Part shown: positions 34,437 to 45,004 of the stretch, one piece after another
How the letters are laid out: each line of letters starts with the position of its first letter
Position numbering within the stretch: the stretch's first letter is position 1
Source: Dryococelus australis
Lineage: Eukaryota; Arthropoda; Insecta; Phasmatodea; Phasmatidae
Length of the DNA stretch: 64,000 bases
Reading direction: 5' to 3'
Assembly (NCBI GenBank): GCA_029891345.1
Contig: CM056995.1
Coordinates: forward strand, 82,771,895-82,835,894
Notes under the pieces: generated by a model
Databases searched by the model: none
Seen by the model: only the letters and a program-made list of their open reading frames with translations
What the model was told of the DNA's origin: nothing
Made by a program: the position numbers and the translations under genes

Positions 34437-35063
34437 TACTCCGTTCGCGGTTAACCATACTTTTCTGAAGACCTGTTTAAGTTGTACTTCCAGGATATTC
34501 CTCCTCCTCATACAAACAAAGCTTAGAAAACTACACCAGAGAGTTAACGCATCGCATTCATGCGCACTCAGTAGATAGTCAATTCGCGGTCAAGTGAGCA
34601 TTTTTTAAGGCCCTGCGAAAATTTTTCCTTTTAGCCATTTTCTATTTTTCCCCCACTTTTCAATATAAACATTGCCCTCTAACCATAAACACACTACATA
34701 CATTCCACCACTCCCAAAAGTTAATGTCTGAAGCTGCCATAAAATATATTTATTAGTGGTTAATGCCTATTCGAAGAACCTTAAAAAGTGCTCACTTTAC
34801 ATAAGAACTATATCCTGCTGGGTACTAACAACTTGCCTAATCTTTCCTTGGTTTTGTTCATATTATTTATAAATATTATTTTACAATTTATAAATAAAAT
34901 ACAAGTAAACGCTCAGTTTAACCAAACATAAGGTACTTTAGGTTAACACAAGTATAATACGCTTGAGATACCTGACATATTTAGGAAACGACCAAGAACA
35001 TCACACATTAGGTGATTTTTTAAAGGTTTGATTCAAAAGTGAAAAGAAACAGCGAATAGACTA
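34437..35063 (+). mobile_element. Family B MITE with nested family C element
   Basis: Left end CTCCGTTCGCGGTTAACCAT; right end AAAAGAAACAGCGAATAGAC. B landmarks lie on both sides of the insert: TTGTACTTCCAGGATATTCC and CATGCGCACTCAGTAG before; TGCTGGGTACTAAC, CACTAAGTATAAT-like and GGTGATTTTTTAAAGGTTTG after. Without the roughly 234-bp insert it would be about 395 bp. Confidence 0.75.
34577..34808 (+). mobile_element. Family C MITE nested in family B
   Basis: Left end TAGTCAATTCGCGGTCAAGT GAGC; right end AAAGTGCTCACTTTAC. The interior (TTTTTAAGGCCCTGCG, TTTTCAATATAAACATTGCC, CAAAAGTTAATGTCTGAAGC, ATATTTATTAGTGGTTAATG) matches 36900-37136 and 60626-60845. The right border is uncertain because host and insert look alike there. 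Confidence 0.75.
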
Positions 35064-35090
35064 TTATTGTGTCTCGAATTAGCAGAGATA

Positions 35091-35505
35091 AAGGCGGTTC
35101 ACGATAAAGTGAGCACTTTTGAAATCAACCTTAGTAAAATGTCACTGCCCCTGCTTGCATATATTTCAAAGGGCGCAGTGAGTGACATGTACCCAATAAA
35201 GTTGGTAACGATGGATGGAAAGTAGTTCCATATCTTAACGTCGAATTAAAAATGTTAGGTGTCCATTTGTGATAACTTAAATTATTTTATTTTGCTATCT
35301 GTTTTTTTTTAATTCACCTGATTGTAAAAATTACCAGATTTGTAAAATATTACTTTCTTAATAATTTCACAGTTTCACCTTACCGACGCTTGAATAAAGT
35401 GATGAGGCCAATGACAAGTTAGTTTCACTTAAGGTGGAAGAATGCATGAGGTGCATACAAGTATATCTAAAGCAGGGCTTCCCTCGTTTTACCTTGAAAA
35501 GCCTA
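35091..35505 (+). mobile_element. Family A MITE, complete
   Basis: AAGGCGGTTCACGATAAAGT GAGC at the left and a decayed right end CCTTGAAAAGCCTA; TA at 35089-35090 and 35506-35507. Interior as in the reference copy, including CACTGCCCCTGCTTGCATAT, TATCTTAACGTCGAATTAAA and GACGCTTGAATAAAGTGATG. The right terminal repeat has lost GTGCTCATTT. Confidence 0.88.
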
Positions 35506-35587
35506 TAAATTCCGCTACAAGAGGGGAAAGCTGCGCTATACAGGAAAGATGCCTCACCACAGTTTCGCCGGACGGGGGTGTATCTTC

Positions 35588-35991
35588 GGGCTTTTCTGAA
35601 GCCCTGCTAAAGTTCTACTTCCAGGATATTCCTCCGCCTCGTGCAAACTAAGCTTAACTAAGTCTGGGAGATTACACCAGAGGGAAAACGCACCGGATTC
35701 GTGCGCACTCTGTTGTAACAGTATTTTGTATAAGAACTATTTATTACTGGGCGCTACCATAACACACATGTTTTCTCTTTGTTTTTATTCAAATTATTTA
35801 TAAACGAAGCATTATAATTTATAGTTAAAATATAATATTTCAATTTAACAGAAGAAAAGCAACTTTTATGAAGACAAGTATAAAACGCTTGCGATATATG
35901 GCACATGTAGGAAACAACCAAGCACGACATACATGGGGAGATTTTTCAAAGGTTTGATTCAAAAAGGTCGAAGAAACCGTGAATGGACTAT
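35588..35991 (+). mobile_element. Family B MITE, left end damaged
   Basis: From GGGCTTTTCTGAAGCCCTGC TAAAG through TCTACTTCCAGGATATTCCT, CACCGGATTCGTGCGCACTC and CATAACACACATGTTTTCTC to the right end GAAGAAACCGTGAATGGACT followed by ATAG. The left terminal repeat is not recognisable. Confidence 0.75.
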
Positions 35992-36836
35992 AGTTGTGCT
36001 GACTGCAGCAGAATGGCTAGGCACAGAGGAAGAGGGGCGTTGTAAGGGCAGTGCGCCCACGACGTGGAAGGGAAGAGGGCGGTTAAGGGTCGCGACCAGC
36101 CAACCCCTTCCCACCCCCCGCCTACACCCCGGCACTCCCGACAAGCCGGCACGAGTAGTGAGGCTAATTACAGGTCATTTAGACTAACACTAACTCCTTC
36201 ATTAGAAACAACGATCGGCGCTGTTCTCCCGGACCAGTTTAATTACGAACGCGCGGCGGGCCCGGCGATTCGTTGCCGGGTTGTGTAGCTGCGACCTGGC
36301 GACCCTATCGGTCGTGGACCTGCGAGCGGAGATCGATTGGTCGATCCCGCCGCGACCGTGTCACTATACCACCACCCTCGCCCCCCTTTCCCGTGCGGAG
36401 CACAAGCAAGTCCCCTGACTACATCACGTTTCTGCATCTACTGATGAACATTCTTCTAACATATACAGGAGAAAGATACATGAACGCATTTACTGCATTT
36501 TTCCTGATACCCCTAACTAAATTAAAATTCAAGACTAGGTGGCAGCGTTCTGGTAAAGAGCAAATTTAATACATATATTTGAGCAGTATCACTTGTATAT
36601 ATAGCCACCATGAAAATGTGATAGTCTATTTTTAGTCATCATTTAACTCCTAAGTTTATTGCAAAGATTTTGGTCTTTACCGCATACCTATTACCATACC
36701 TATTAGAAAATAAATATTTCATAAATGGTCTCAGACAAACAATATTATAAACTTTATTGCTATTATAAAAAACATATTTCTAGACATGTATGTTGTGATC
36801 ATGAATTTTGTCTGCCAACCCGAGGGTATTAGTTTA
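35992..36836. other. Gene-free; GC-rich block at about 36030-36420
   Basis: The block contains CGGTTAAGGGTCGCGACCAG, CGAACGCGCGGCGGGCCCGG and GATCCCGCCGCGACCGTG with many CG dinucleotides, then falls back to AT-rich DNA. Overlapping frames on both strands are uninformative. It may be a CpG-rich regulatory region. Confidence 0.3.
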
Positions 36837-36899
36837 AAGGCTGTTCACGTTAAAGTGAGCACTTTTGAAATCAACCTTAGGGAAAAGCCACTGCCCCTA

Positions 36900-37136
36900 T
36901 AGGCTGTTTCTCAGTAAAGTGAGCACTTTTTAAGGCCCTTCTAAATTTTTACTTTCACCCAATTTCTATCTTCCTGCTGCTTTTTAATATAGATATTGCA
37001 ATGTGGTCCATAAACACAGTATGTATATTTCACCCTCTCAAAAGTTAACGCCTAAGGCTGCAATAAGATATATTTATTAGTGGTTAATGCCTGTTGGGAG
37101 GGCCTTAAAAAGTGCTCACTTTACGTGAATAGCATA
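36900..37136 (+). mobile_element. Family C MITE, nested, 237 bp
   Basis: TAGGCTGTTTCTCAGTAAAG TGAGCAC at the left, GTGCTCACTTTACGTGAATA GCA at the right, TA at 36898-36899 and 37137-37138. The interior shares ATTGCAATGTGGTCCATAAA, CAAAAGTTAACGCCTAAGGC and TTAGTGGTTAATGCC with 34577 and 60626. Confidence 0.92.
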
Positions 37137-37192
37137 TACCTGCATACATTTTAACGGGCGCCCTCAGTGACATGCGCCCAGTAAAGTTGGTA

Positions 37193-37428
37193 TAGACTGT
37201 TCACGATAAAGTGAGCACTTTTGGGGGCCTAGTTGCTTTTTCCTCTCCGTTATGTTTTATCCTTTAAACACCTTTTTAGTTAAAAATTGCCAAGTAAGTA
37301 ATAAAGGCAGTGTGTATATTCTACAGCACCCTAAAGTTAATGTCTAAGGCTAAAATAAAATATAATTATTGACCATTGTTCCAAACGAAAAGGCTTTCAA
37401 AAGTTCGCACTTAAACGTGAATAGCCTG
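37193..37428 (+). mobile_element. Family C2 MITE, nested, 236 bp
   Basis: TAGACTGTTCACGATAAAGT GAGCAC at the left, AAGTTCGCACTTAAACGTGA ATAGCCTG at the right, TA at 37191-37192 and 37429-37430. The interior (AAAATTGCCAAGTAAGTAAT, AAGTTAATGTCTAAGGCTAA) is the inverse of 25233-25467 and differs from family C proper. Confidence 0.92.
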
Positions 37429-37947
37429 TAACGATGGGTGGAAAATAGTTCTATACCTGAACGTCGAATAAAATGTGTTTGGTAACCACTTGTGATAACT
37501 TAAATTACTTCTTTAATTTTCTGTTTTTGTTTATGCATCGACGTGTAAAAATGAGAATATTTGTAAAATATTTACTTTTACAATAATTTCGCAGTTTCGC
37601 TTGACCGACGCATGAATAAAGTGACGAGGCCCATGGCAATGTTAATTTTACGTAAGGCGGAAGAATACACAGCGTGCACACAAGTAGATCTTAAACTTCA
37701 AAAGTGCTCATTTAACCGTGAGTAGCCTATTGATATATTGTTCGCTCGCCAAGTGCCCCAGCGGACATGGTTGTGTTTTGCAAGTCGGCTTTGTTGTGAC
37801 GAGACGTCTTGTTTACTGTTTGCACGTGCGTTCTAGTTTACCGCTAATTCTAGGGAACCGTGTTATCGCGGTTGTACAGTTTTCTCACCTTTATATAACT
37901 CATATAAACTCATCCTTGTGGAATGCGGCTGCCGTGGATTCTGGCGG

Positions 37948-38827
37948 CACTCGAAATAGGAATTAGTGGAAAACCAATGATTTGCAGTGAAATTCAACTA
38001 CTCGAATCAATCAAAATCACTCAACGTGGAATCGGTGAAAAACCACTAGTTGTTTCAGTGAAAAATTTTCACTGATTGAATAGGCGATAGTCAACTGCGT
38101 CAGCGAATTAAATACTGTTTTATTGAATTCAGCCAAATCATTACGAGAATAAACATATTTCCGATAGTCACTAGTTATATTGTGCAATTTTACGTAATTA
38201 GAAAGAAAGCAAAAAAAAAATTACTGTTTAGGATTTGAACCGACAACGCCCTGCTTCCAGACGTTGACTGTAACGGGAAAATTAGACTTACATGTATTAT
38301 ACGTCTATCGAAAATATGTAGCTGTAAACTATGTCTTTTTTTTTTTCGTTTTGTAGTTTAATTATAATTATTAGGACTGTTAAAACAAATAGCATGTATA
38401 AATGCACTTACTTCACCACATTTTATTCAGTTTACACATTCAAACAAAGCGCTATGATGATTGTGAGAAAACGAAATGAAAGACGTAAAAACGAAATTAA
38501 AGAATGAATTTTGCCTCGTAAAATGGTAGGCCTATTATAAAATACGAAACTCGTATTTAAAAAATATAAATATTATGGATTTCATTAGTTTATACGTTGT
38601 TATTTAATCCTGTTTAATTGATCCATCAAGCAAAAAACAAAATCATTGAAAAAGAAAAAAAATGAAATGGTTGATGAATCAGTGGAAAATGTCACCAAAT
38701 CAATAAGTGATGGAAAACTGGTTTTCTTTAACTAATCCAGTTAAATTGATTGAAGTGACTGTTAAATAAGTCAGATGCTGTTAACTGACTTAAATAGTGA
38801 AATTCTCACTGATTCATATTTACAATG
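37948..38827 (-). mobile_element. CACTA-like element D, complete, inverted orientation
   Basis: Left end CACTCGAAATAGGAATTAGT GG; right end, read inverted, CATTGTAAATATGAATCAGT GAGAATT. CACTGAT/ATCAGTG words cluster in the outer 150-200 bp of each side. The interior (GCCTCGTAAAATGG, CAAAGCGCTATGATGATTGT) is the inverse of 7410-7530. The centre (38225-38290) holds an inverted tRNA-like piece with B-box GGTTCAAATCC. No transposase. Confidence 0.6.
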
Positions 38828-39214
38828 CAGGCCGCGACTGACTACTCGCATGCTTGTTCAGCTGTCATCTACCTTGGTGAGCACGCGTGTTAAAACCCAT
38901 GTTTAGCTGGGTTATCAGGGCGACGTTGCCGTACAGTGGGACAAAACACCCTTTTCCTAGACAAAACCTCTGATATTGTAGTTTTTGTTCTATTTGTATC
39001 GCTTATACGCCAACTATTTAAGTATATGAAGCAAATATGAAGCATAAAACTCTGCATTTCGAAACATCAAGGTGTCAAGATCAAACATTATTTAAACACT
39101 CATAATTCCACGAAACCAGCGAAAAAAAATAAAGATATTATTTCTGTTTTAAGAATCAAAAGCAATGATATTTCTGTTAATACAACACAATATATAGCAA
39201 TTAATAGAATCACT
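38828..39214. other. Probable 3' flank of the minus-strand transposon ORF
   Basis: AT-rich sequence downstream (minus sense) of the degraded ORF. Its far end, read inverted near 38945, is CCCACTGTACGGCAACGTCG. No terminal repeat partner was identified at the other side. Confidence 0.3.
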
Positions 39215-39841
39215 TTAATAATTATAATCACTATCATTAACATCATCATCAACATCTTCACACCACAAGCTACGAACTTCAACTTCTGGGCTTATTTTTC
39301 TGTTTTTCCTCGGTGCCAGTGCCCTAATAGAAGAGATTACAGGGTCAGCAAATATAAACATTATATTCATTAGATCTTTGTTATTCGCCTCTCTGCTTGA
39401 CTTGCGACATATTCTCTCCCGGAACATGCGAAAATCTTTGCTCCGGCTTCCTGGGTCCCTTCACTTACTGTAGCGTTCCTGTCGGAAGCAACGCGACTTC
39501 AATAACGCGCGAACCATGAATTAGAATTTTGTGCACTGCAAGAGGCATCGGATACCACAAATACTCACCGACGTAAAACCGCGCTGTACAAGGGCGCATT
39601 GAAGAAAATATTGGGCGCTGAGACCATATCCACAGGATAAGGTGCACAATGTCATACCACACCGCTCTATTAGGACAACAGAAAGCCCCGTGTTCGATGC
39701 CGGACATGCGCTGTCATCGGAAAAACGACGGGCTGTATTTCCGTCATTCGTTGGACCCTGACCTTGTTTGACAGTACGAATAAGCATGTCCATCACTAGT
39801 CGGAATAAGTTCAAATTAATAAAGATTCCGCTTAGGGTCAC
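39215..39841 (-). pseudogene. Frameshifted ORF of an unclassified insect mobile-element family
   Basis: Joining three frames on the minus strand gives one plausible protein in order: TVKQGQGPTNDGNTARRF (39760-39715), then SGIEHGAFC with LYPWY/VHK-type motifs here as YLWYPMPLAVHKILIHG (39540-39500), then FRERICRKSSREANNKDL and FADPVISSIR (39420-39330). I recognise the motif order (NDGNTARRF, PxxVHKxLIHG, DPxISSxR) from recurrent uncharacterised ORFs in insect and hydrozoan genomes that behave as transposon genes; the superfamily is unknown to me. At least two frameshifts and a stop make it a pseudogene. Low similarity to DDE families. Confidence 0.55.
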
Positions 39842-40639
39842 GATACCTGGAGAGATGATGGCCGTTGTGGGCTCAGATTGACTTGTTTCACTCCAAGTGT
39901 CGTAGGATTAAGGTTAGGTTTATGTTTCGGGTTAGGTTTGAGTTTCATTTTCTACTGTGGCTTTTAAATAAAGACTCGATTCAGGTTTTTTTTTAAGTTA
40001 ATTTCAAGCCCTTCTTGATAGTGCGTCCCGATCGTATTTTTTAATTTCATGTTGCGTTGCGTTTCGTCGATCTCTTAGGGTGTAATGTTACAGCAAAAAC
40101 TTGGGGGTTCAAGTGTCTGTATAATACGTATGCGAAATTACCTTCGTTTTGCAAATTTTCTTTATATTTTCTTTAAAATTCCTAAACAACAATCTTAAAC
40201 CAAAGCTCGTGACAGAGAAACTAAGACATGATTGTATTGGACCAAGTTTCCCCCTTTTTTTATTTGTTGAATAAATCTGAAATCGAGTAGAGAAATTTGA
40301 CACATCTAAGATCCTCAAATTTAACATGGTTAAATAGTGTTGCTAAAACGTAACTTTATTGGAAAATTCATCGTAATTAAATATTTATAAACGTAGAAGA
40401 TTGGCTTAGTTAAACTATTTTAATTTATTTACCATTTAATTTTGCGAGTATTTATGTAATTTATTTAAGTAGTCCAAGCCCTTCCCCAATTCCGTTACAT
40501 TATAACATTTTTAAGTTTTGGTTAACTTGTGTTTAGGACATGTCAGTTGTTACAAGGGTCCTGTATGGAACCTTTGGTGTTTCCTGTTTGAACGAAGTTT
40601 AAGCAGTAAGCCAACGATTCACACTTTATCGGGACGTGA
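39842..40639. other. No recognisable feature
   Basis: AT-rich DNA, possibly the 5' flank of the degraded transposon ORF. The run GTTAGGTTTATGTTTCGGGT with TTAGGTTTGAG (39910-39945) is a short imperfect TTAGG-like repeat, too short and impure to call telomeric. Confidence 0.35.
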
Positions 40640-40750
40640 ATTAAGTGATCGTGTACGTGGCAGTACGGCGGAAGAATACAAATGAGCAGAAAGGTAAGTA
40701 GGTCCAAGACAGGCATTTCCAAAGCGCTTCACTAACCGCGAACAGCCTAT
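40640..40750 (+). mobile_element. Family A MITE, right end only
   Basis: GCAGTACGGCGGAAGAATAC AAAT, AAGTAGGTCCAAGACAGGCA and the decayed right terminal repeat CTTCACTAACCGCGAACAGC CTATA. The left 300 bp are missing. Confidence 0.6.
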
Positions 40751-41536
40751 ATCTACATAACCATACGAACCGTGGTTCTTGGCGTAAAGTGCATAATTTA
40801 CTCCGTAGCTGTAGCCCACATTTAGCTTGATCGCTGATTGTGCCACAGTCTCGTACGAGACGTGAAATGTGGCATGGCAAAATACAGCACGGCGCCGTCC
40901 ACAGCAAAAACAGCAGCAAGTTGGCCGCAACATGTCACCTTTTCCACTGGGCGATTAGCCCGGTGCTCGCTGCTCCATTAATTAAAATCACCTGCAGCGT
41001 GTAATACCTGAACCGCAGGGCCCAACATTGTTTTTAATGCATCTTTTATTTTCTACCATTACACCTTTCCCCTTCCCCAACAATCAATCCCTTTCCCGAA
41101 CTCAATTCCCCACCAGAGTTTTATAACTGTAAGCCATCACTGTAATCGGGTTATCAGTGACGTGAACGTGCCGGGCATTACATCTGATAATGGAGGCAGT
41201 GTTTTGTACGCTACGTGTTTGCAATAAATTGAACACATTTCGAGTTGCGTTTCCTTTATTTACACGTCATGGACGGAAAATCTACTCAACTCTTAGGCCA
41301 GAGGAAGATGGCTAATTGATGTGTAATTCTGCAGGTCGAAACCACGCCTTCTTTTGTGTAATATTTTCGCCACAGGTTTCCTACAAATTTAAATTTCACG
41401 CTGCAACTTTCAATTTAAATTCACTGAATTTATCACTGGTACACGTGGACTGCACAATGCTGTGACCACTAACCAAGTCAAGCATGGCTTAATAACATGC
41501 CCATAAAACCAGAGAGGGCAATAACTTTGTTACAGG
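40751..41536. other. No recognisable gene
   Basis: Unique-looking DNA. Minus-strand frames across 40619-40933 overlap the MITE fragment and are not supported as genes. Confidence 0.35.
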
Positions 41537-41788
41537 AGTAAGTGAAGAGATTTGGGCGGCTCTTAACGTCGGGGTCTTGAGAGCCGATGAGGGTGAAGTG
41601 AGGTAGGTATGGAGCGGCGCCGGAATTAAATGCCGGTGGAAACGGGAGATCTCCGAGAAAACCCGCCAGTCAGCTGCATCGTCCGGCACGATTTCCACAT
41701 GTGAAACTCCGGGGGCGACCCCATTGGGAATCGAACCCGGTTCGCTTTGGTGAGAGGCGAGTAGTCTAACCACTACGCCACCCTGGCT
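41537..41788 (-). repeat. tRNA-derived SINE (family S)
   Basis: On the minus strand: GGGTGGCGTAGTGGTTAGAC (A-box), CCGGGTTCGATTCCCAATGG (B-box), GAGTTTCACATGTGGAAATC, GATGCAGCTGACTGGCGGGT, CTCGGAGATCTCCCG, and the tail with TCTTCACTTACTCC. Full set of modules. Confidence 0.92.
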
Positions 41789-43007
41789 TCTTTTTTGAAG
41801 AATATTAGAGCAACATACAGTAAATGAAAATCACAGGCGTCACAACCGTTAGTTGTGTGTAACGTAGCAATGAGTACTATATTCTACAACATTTTGCTCT
41901 TTCCGTACGTTTAGGATGAGCAAAATTACTAGAAAATGCATTGTTTAAAGTGAAAATCAGTAACAAATGTCTGGGTGTTCTATTTCCGTGATGTTTCCTT
42001 GGCACACCACGTGGATTTTAAAACACCGTAAGTCAAGAAAGAAAAGATACTGTACAATCCATTTAAAATACTGCCTCGCGATTAATAGAATGAAGGCGAA
42101 GGATGTTGGGGGTAACCCGAGGTGCTGAAACATGAGAAGTGTGGCGAACCACTCCACTGCTGGATTCTGCGGGCGGTCAACTGTAGATGCGTGCGGAATG
42201 GAATGGAACAGCATCGGAACTTCGAAGCAATAGCGTCAGTCTTCACTCGTAGGCCAGCGGATTCGCCTCCACAACTGGTAGCTCCAGGATATCCCGCCGA
42301 GTGCTGCTCACCTACGTCCGAGGGAAATTTTGGGAGAGGGGGAGGGAGTGGCTACTCGACGCATTTCTCCCCACCTTCACCCGCGATGTAGAGCTCCTTA
42401 TGTCGGCGCAAAAGAGCGAAGATGGAGTAGGTGCCATGACTGAGGTGCCCGGATTTCTTGCGCCCTCGACTGGAAGCTTAAGGACCCTGCCTGAAGTCAC
42501 TGCTGTCGATATTGCTGTGCGGGTAGTCAGGCTGCCGGCGCAGGAACATGGATGGCAGTTCCACCTCAAGGACGCATCTGCCTTTAACATGCTGGCCCAA
42601 AGCTCCGCCACCTCTCTACTAGATTCTTCACTCCAATATTAAACAGCATGGACTCCACTCCTGCTATCTCCTTTAGCATTTTCACTAGTGCTCCCACAAG
42701 TTTAACTCCTTTTCTGTCGATATGGGTTTTACCGTGTCCACGTGTTTACGTGTCTACCCCTTCTTAATGTAGCTTTAACTACACTACACTTACGGAGGTA
42801 GGCATGGCTCCAAAGTGATTGCCATGCCTACCCATTCCCTCTAGACCGCAATGTCCACCTCCTTTGTATTCAATTCCCTTTCCTATAGGCATAAGGGGCT
42901 AAGCCCTGAGATGCAATTAAAACCCGACCCTACCTCCGGATTTACACTTAACACTTAGAATAAGGTAGTTTAGACAACAAAAGCTGTTTAGAAATGAAAA
43001 TGAGGTA
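41789..43007. other. Unassigned; 113-codon frame at 42301-42642
   Basis: The frame (MLLTYVRGKFWERGREWLL and so on) lies in a GC-richer block (42110-42640) and is protein-like in composition, but I recognise no domain. A short hairpin, TAGGCATGGC pairing with GCCATGCCTA, lies at 42801-42832. The block could be part of an unrecognised retroelement. Confidence 0.25.
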
Positions 43008-43120
43008 TTAGAATCGGCTTATAAGTATTGGCACAATGGCGCCCTCATACTGTTCGGTCGCGTAAACAACATGCAACACAAGGTAATGTATACGCAGATG
43101 TCGTGGTGCTTAGTACTGGC

Positions 43121-44840
43121 AACATGGGACCAACGAAAGGAGAACATTCGTCCTCCGTTCGAGAGAATATTGTGTTACGGCACTCGCAAGGCAGATGTTA
43201 TACAGAAATAGGTAGAATTCTATCAGCTTCTACACTGTACGATCTATAATACACAAATACAAGGAACAAGGTACTACACGAAACAAACCCAGATCAGGGC
43301 GATCACGAATACTCACGCACCGAGAGCGACGCCATATCGTACGTTCCGCCCAAAATGAATCGACAAGAAACGCTGCCTCGTTAGCTGCGGACGTTGCAAC
43401 AACTTCTAACAAGACAGTAAGTGTACAGACCATACGAAATGTCTTTAACAGTGTCGATATTTATAGTAGATCTCATCCAAAGAAGCCATATATTTCGGAA
43501 GTCAACAGGAAAAAACGCCTTACGTTTGCCAACGAATATTGTAGAAAACCATTGGATTTCTGGGACATTGTCATATTCTCAGACGAGTCGTAGTTCAACG
43601 TGTTTGGTTCTGACGGACGAAAGAACGTGTGGCGAAAACCGAACACCGAATTACACCAACAACACACACTGCCAACAATAAAGCATGGTGGTGGACATAT
43701 TGGGTTGCATGGCATCCTCGGGAGTTGGAAATGTGGCCTTTATTGGAGGAAATATGGATCAGTACAAATACATTGGAGGATGTGGAGAAGGGAATCGTGT
43801 TGAATGGGCAATGGATAAACAACATTCGCTATGCAGATGTTACTGTTATTTTCGCAGATAGCCTGGAAAGTTTACAACTTATGGATAGAGTGACACAGAG
43901 TAGTTATAAATATGGTCTTGATATTAATATAAGTAAAACAATACTAATGGTCATTAGCTAAACTGTATCCCTACGTGTCATATTAGTATAAATCAGAGAC
44001 CTGTTGAACATGTACACAAATATACATATCTCGGTACCACCATAAATAACCAGTGAGATTGCTCTGAGGAAGTGAAGTCTCGTATTGGAAAAGTTAAGGC
44101 TGTCTTCAACAAAATGAGTAACCTTTTTAAAAGTCATGAGATAACAATGACCACAAAAATGAGACTTCTACGCTGTTATGTGTTCTCTGTTCTATATTAT
44201 GGCGTTGAAACTTGGACTCCGACGGAGTCACTCAGTAAAAGACTGGAAGCCTTTGAGATGTGGTTATATCGGAGAATGTTAACAGTGCCATGGACAGACC
44301 ATGTTACAAATGTTGACATTCTTCGGAGGATGAAAAAGTGCAAAGAAGTATTGACCACTGTGAAAACAAGGAAGCTTCAGTACCTCGGTCATATCATGAG
44401 GAACGAAAGCAGATATCAGCTACTGCAGTCTATTCTACAATGAAAGATACCCGGGAAGAGAAGGGCTGGTAGGAAAAGAATCTCCTGGTTGAAAAACCTC
44501 AAAACATGCACCGCTAAGACATCTACAGAGTTATTCCGAGCAGTGCTTACTTAGTATAGATAGCATAGCTGAGATGGTTGCCAACATCCGGAACGGATAG
44601 GAACTACAAGAAGAAGACAAATACATTAGTATGTTGCGGGGTAATTTGTCCAACAGTGCACACATCTCAGCCTGGACGGGGTCTTCCGTTTCCAACGTAA
44701 TGACCTCAAACACACTGCTTTAAAAACTAGCGAATGGCTACTATACCATATCCCTAGACGACTTCTTACTCAACCACAGAGGCCGAATTTGAATCATAGG
44801 GAGATGGGATCATCTTGGGAGGGAATATGTAGCTACTTAT
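43121..44840 (+). pseudogene. Tc1 transposase remnant, interrupted
   Basis: Starts at the ATG near 43121 (MGPTKGEHSSS). An N-terminal helix-turn-helix region (IVLRHSQGRCYTEIGRILS) is followed, after a stop and frameshift near 43245, by NKPRSGRSRILTHRERRHIV and a second HTH. Then FANEYC and the second catalytic-Asp region FSDES (about 43580), with a stop after it, then FGSDGRKNVWRKPN. After the LINE (43774-44616) comes DQYKYI joined to SMLRGNL and, near 44775, the decayed equivalent of the third motif (NLNHREMGSSW, where families have DLNPIExxW). Multiple stops: dead gene. Confidence 0.8.
43774..44616 (+). mobile_element. 5'-truncated LINE inserted in Tc1
   Basis: Inserted between two copies of ACAAATACAT (43764-43773 and 44617-44626), a perfect 10-bp target duplication. 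Codes for the end of a reverse transcriptase: IRYADVTVIFADS, in which the second Asp of the YADD catalytic motif is Val, so inactive; then, past a frameshift, KMRLLRCYVFSVLYYGVETW, LEAFEMWLYRRML and KLQYLGHIMRNE. The 3' end is a simple CAAGAAGAAG tail instead of poly-A. This RT end and short-repeat tail are RTE-like to my reading; the clade is uncertain. Confidence 0.88.
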
Positions 44841-45004
44841 TTCATGTTGTTGTTGCTGTGATTTCAGTGAAATATATTTTTGTTGTACATTATATTACGG
44901 AATACACGCATTATTTTCTTTCTCGTTTCCTTTATATGAATACTACGGGGGAAACATTGGGTGTGCCAATACTTTTTGGAGCAAGTGTATGTGTTATCTT
45001 GTTG

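Larger units (their letters stand above)
36837..37726 (+). mobile_element. Family A MITE carrying two nested MITEs
   Basis: Left end AAGGCTGTTCACGTTAAAGT GAGC; right end GTGCTCATTTAACCGTGAGT AGCC. The host sequence is in three pieces (36837-36899, 37137-37192, 37429-37726) that join exactly into a standard A element of about 415 bp when the inserts at 36900-37136 and 37193-37428, each with one TA, are removed. Both insertions happened only 56 bp apart in the host. Confidence 0.93.
43008..44987 (+). mobile_element. Tc1-like transposon, split by a LINE
   Basis: The right end, read inverted, CACTTGCTCCAAAAAGTATT GGCACACC is a typical Tc1 terminus with TA at 44988-44989. The left end keeps AAGTATTGGCACA at 43023-43035 but is decayed outside it. 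Without the 843-bp LINE insert plus one 10-bp duplication the element would be about 1.1 kb, smaller than usual (1.3-1.6 kb), so parts of the gene are deleted. Confidence 0.8.

Noticed and set aside
39905-39950. Interstitial telomeric TTAGG repeat
   Set aside because: Only a few impure TTAGG-like units; not a tandem array.
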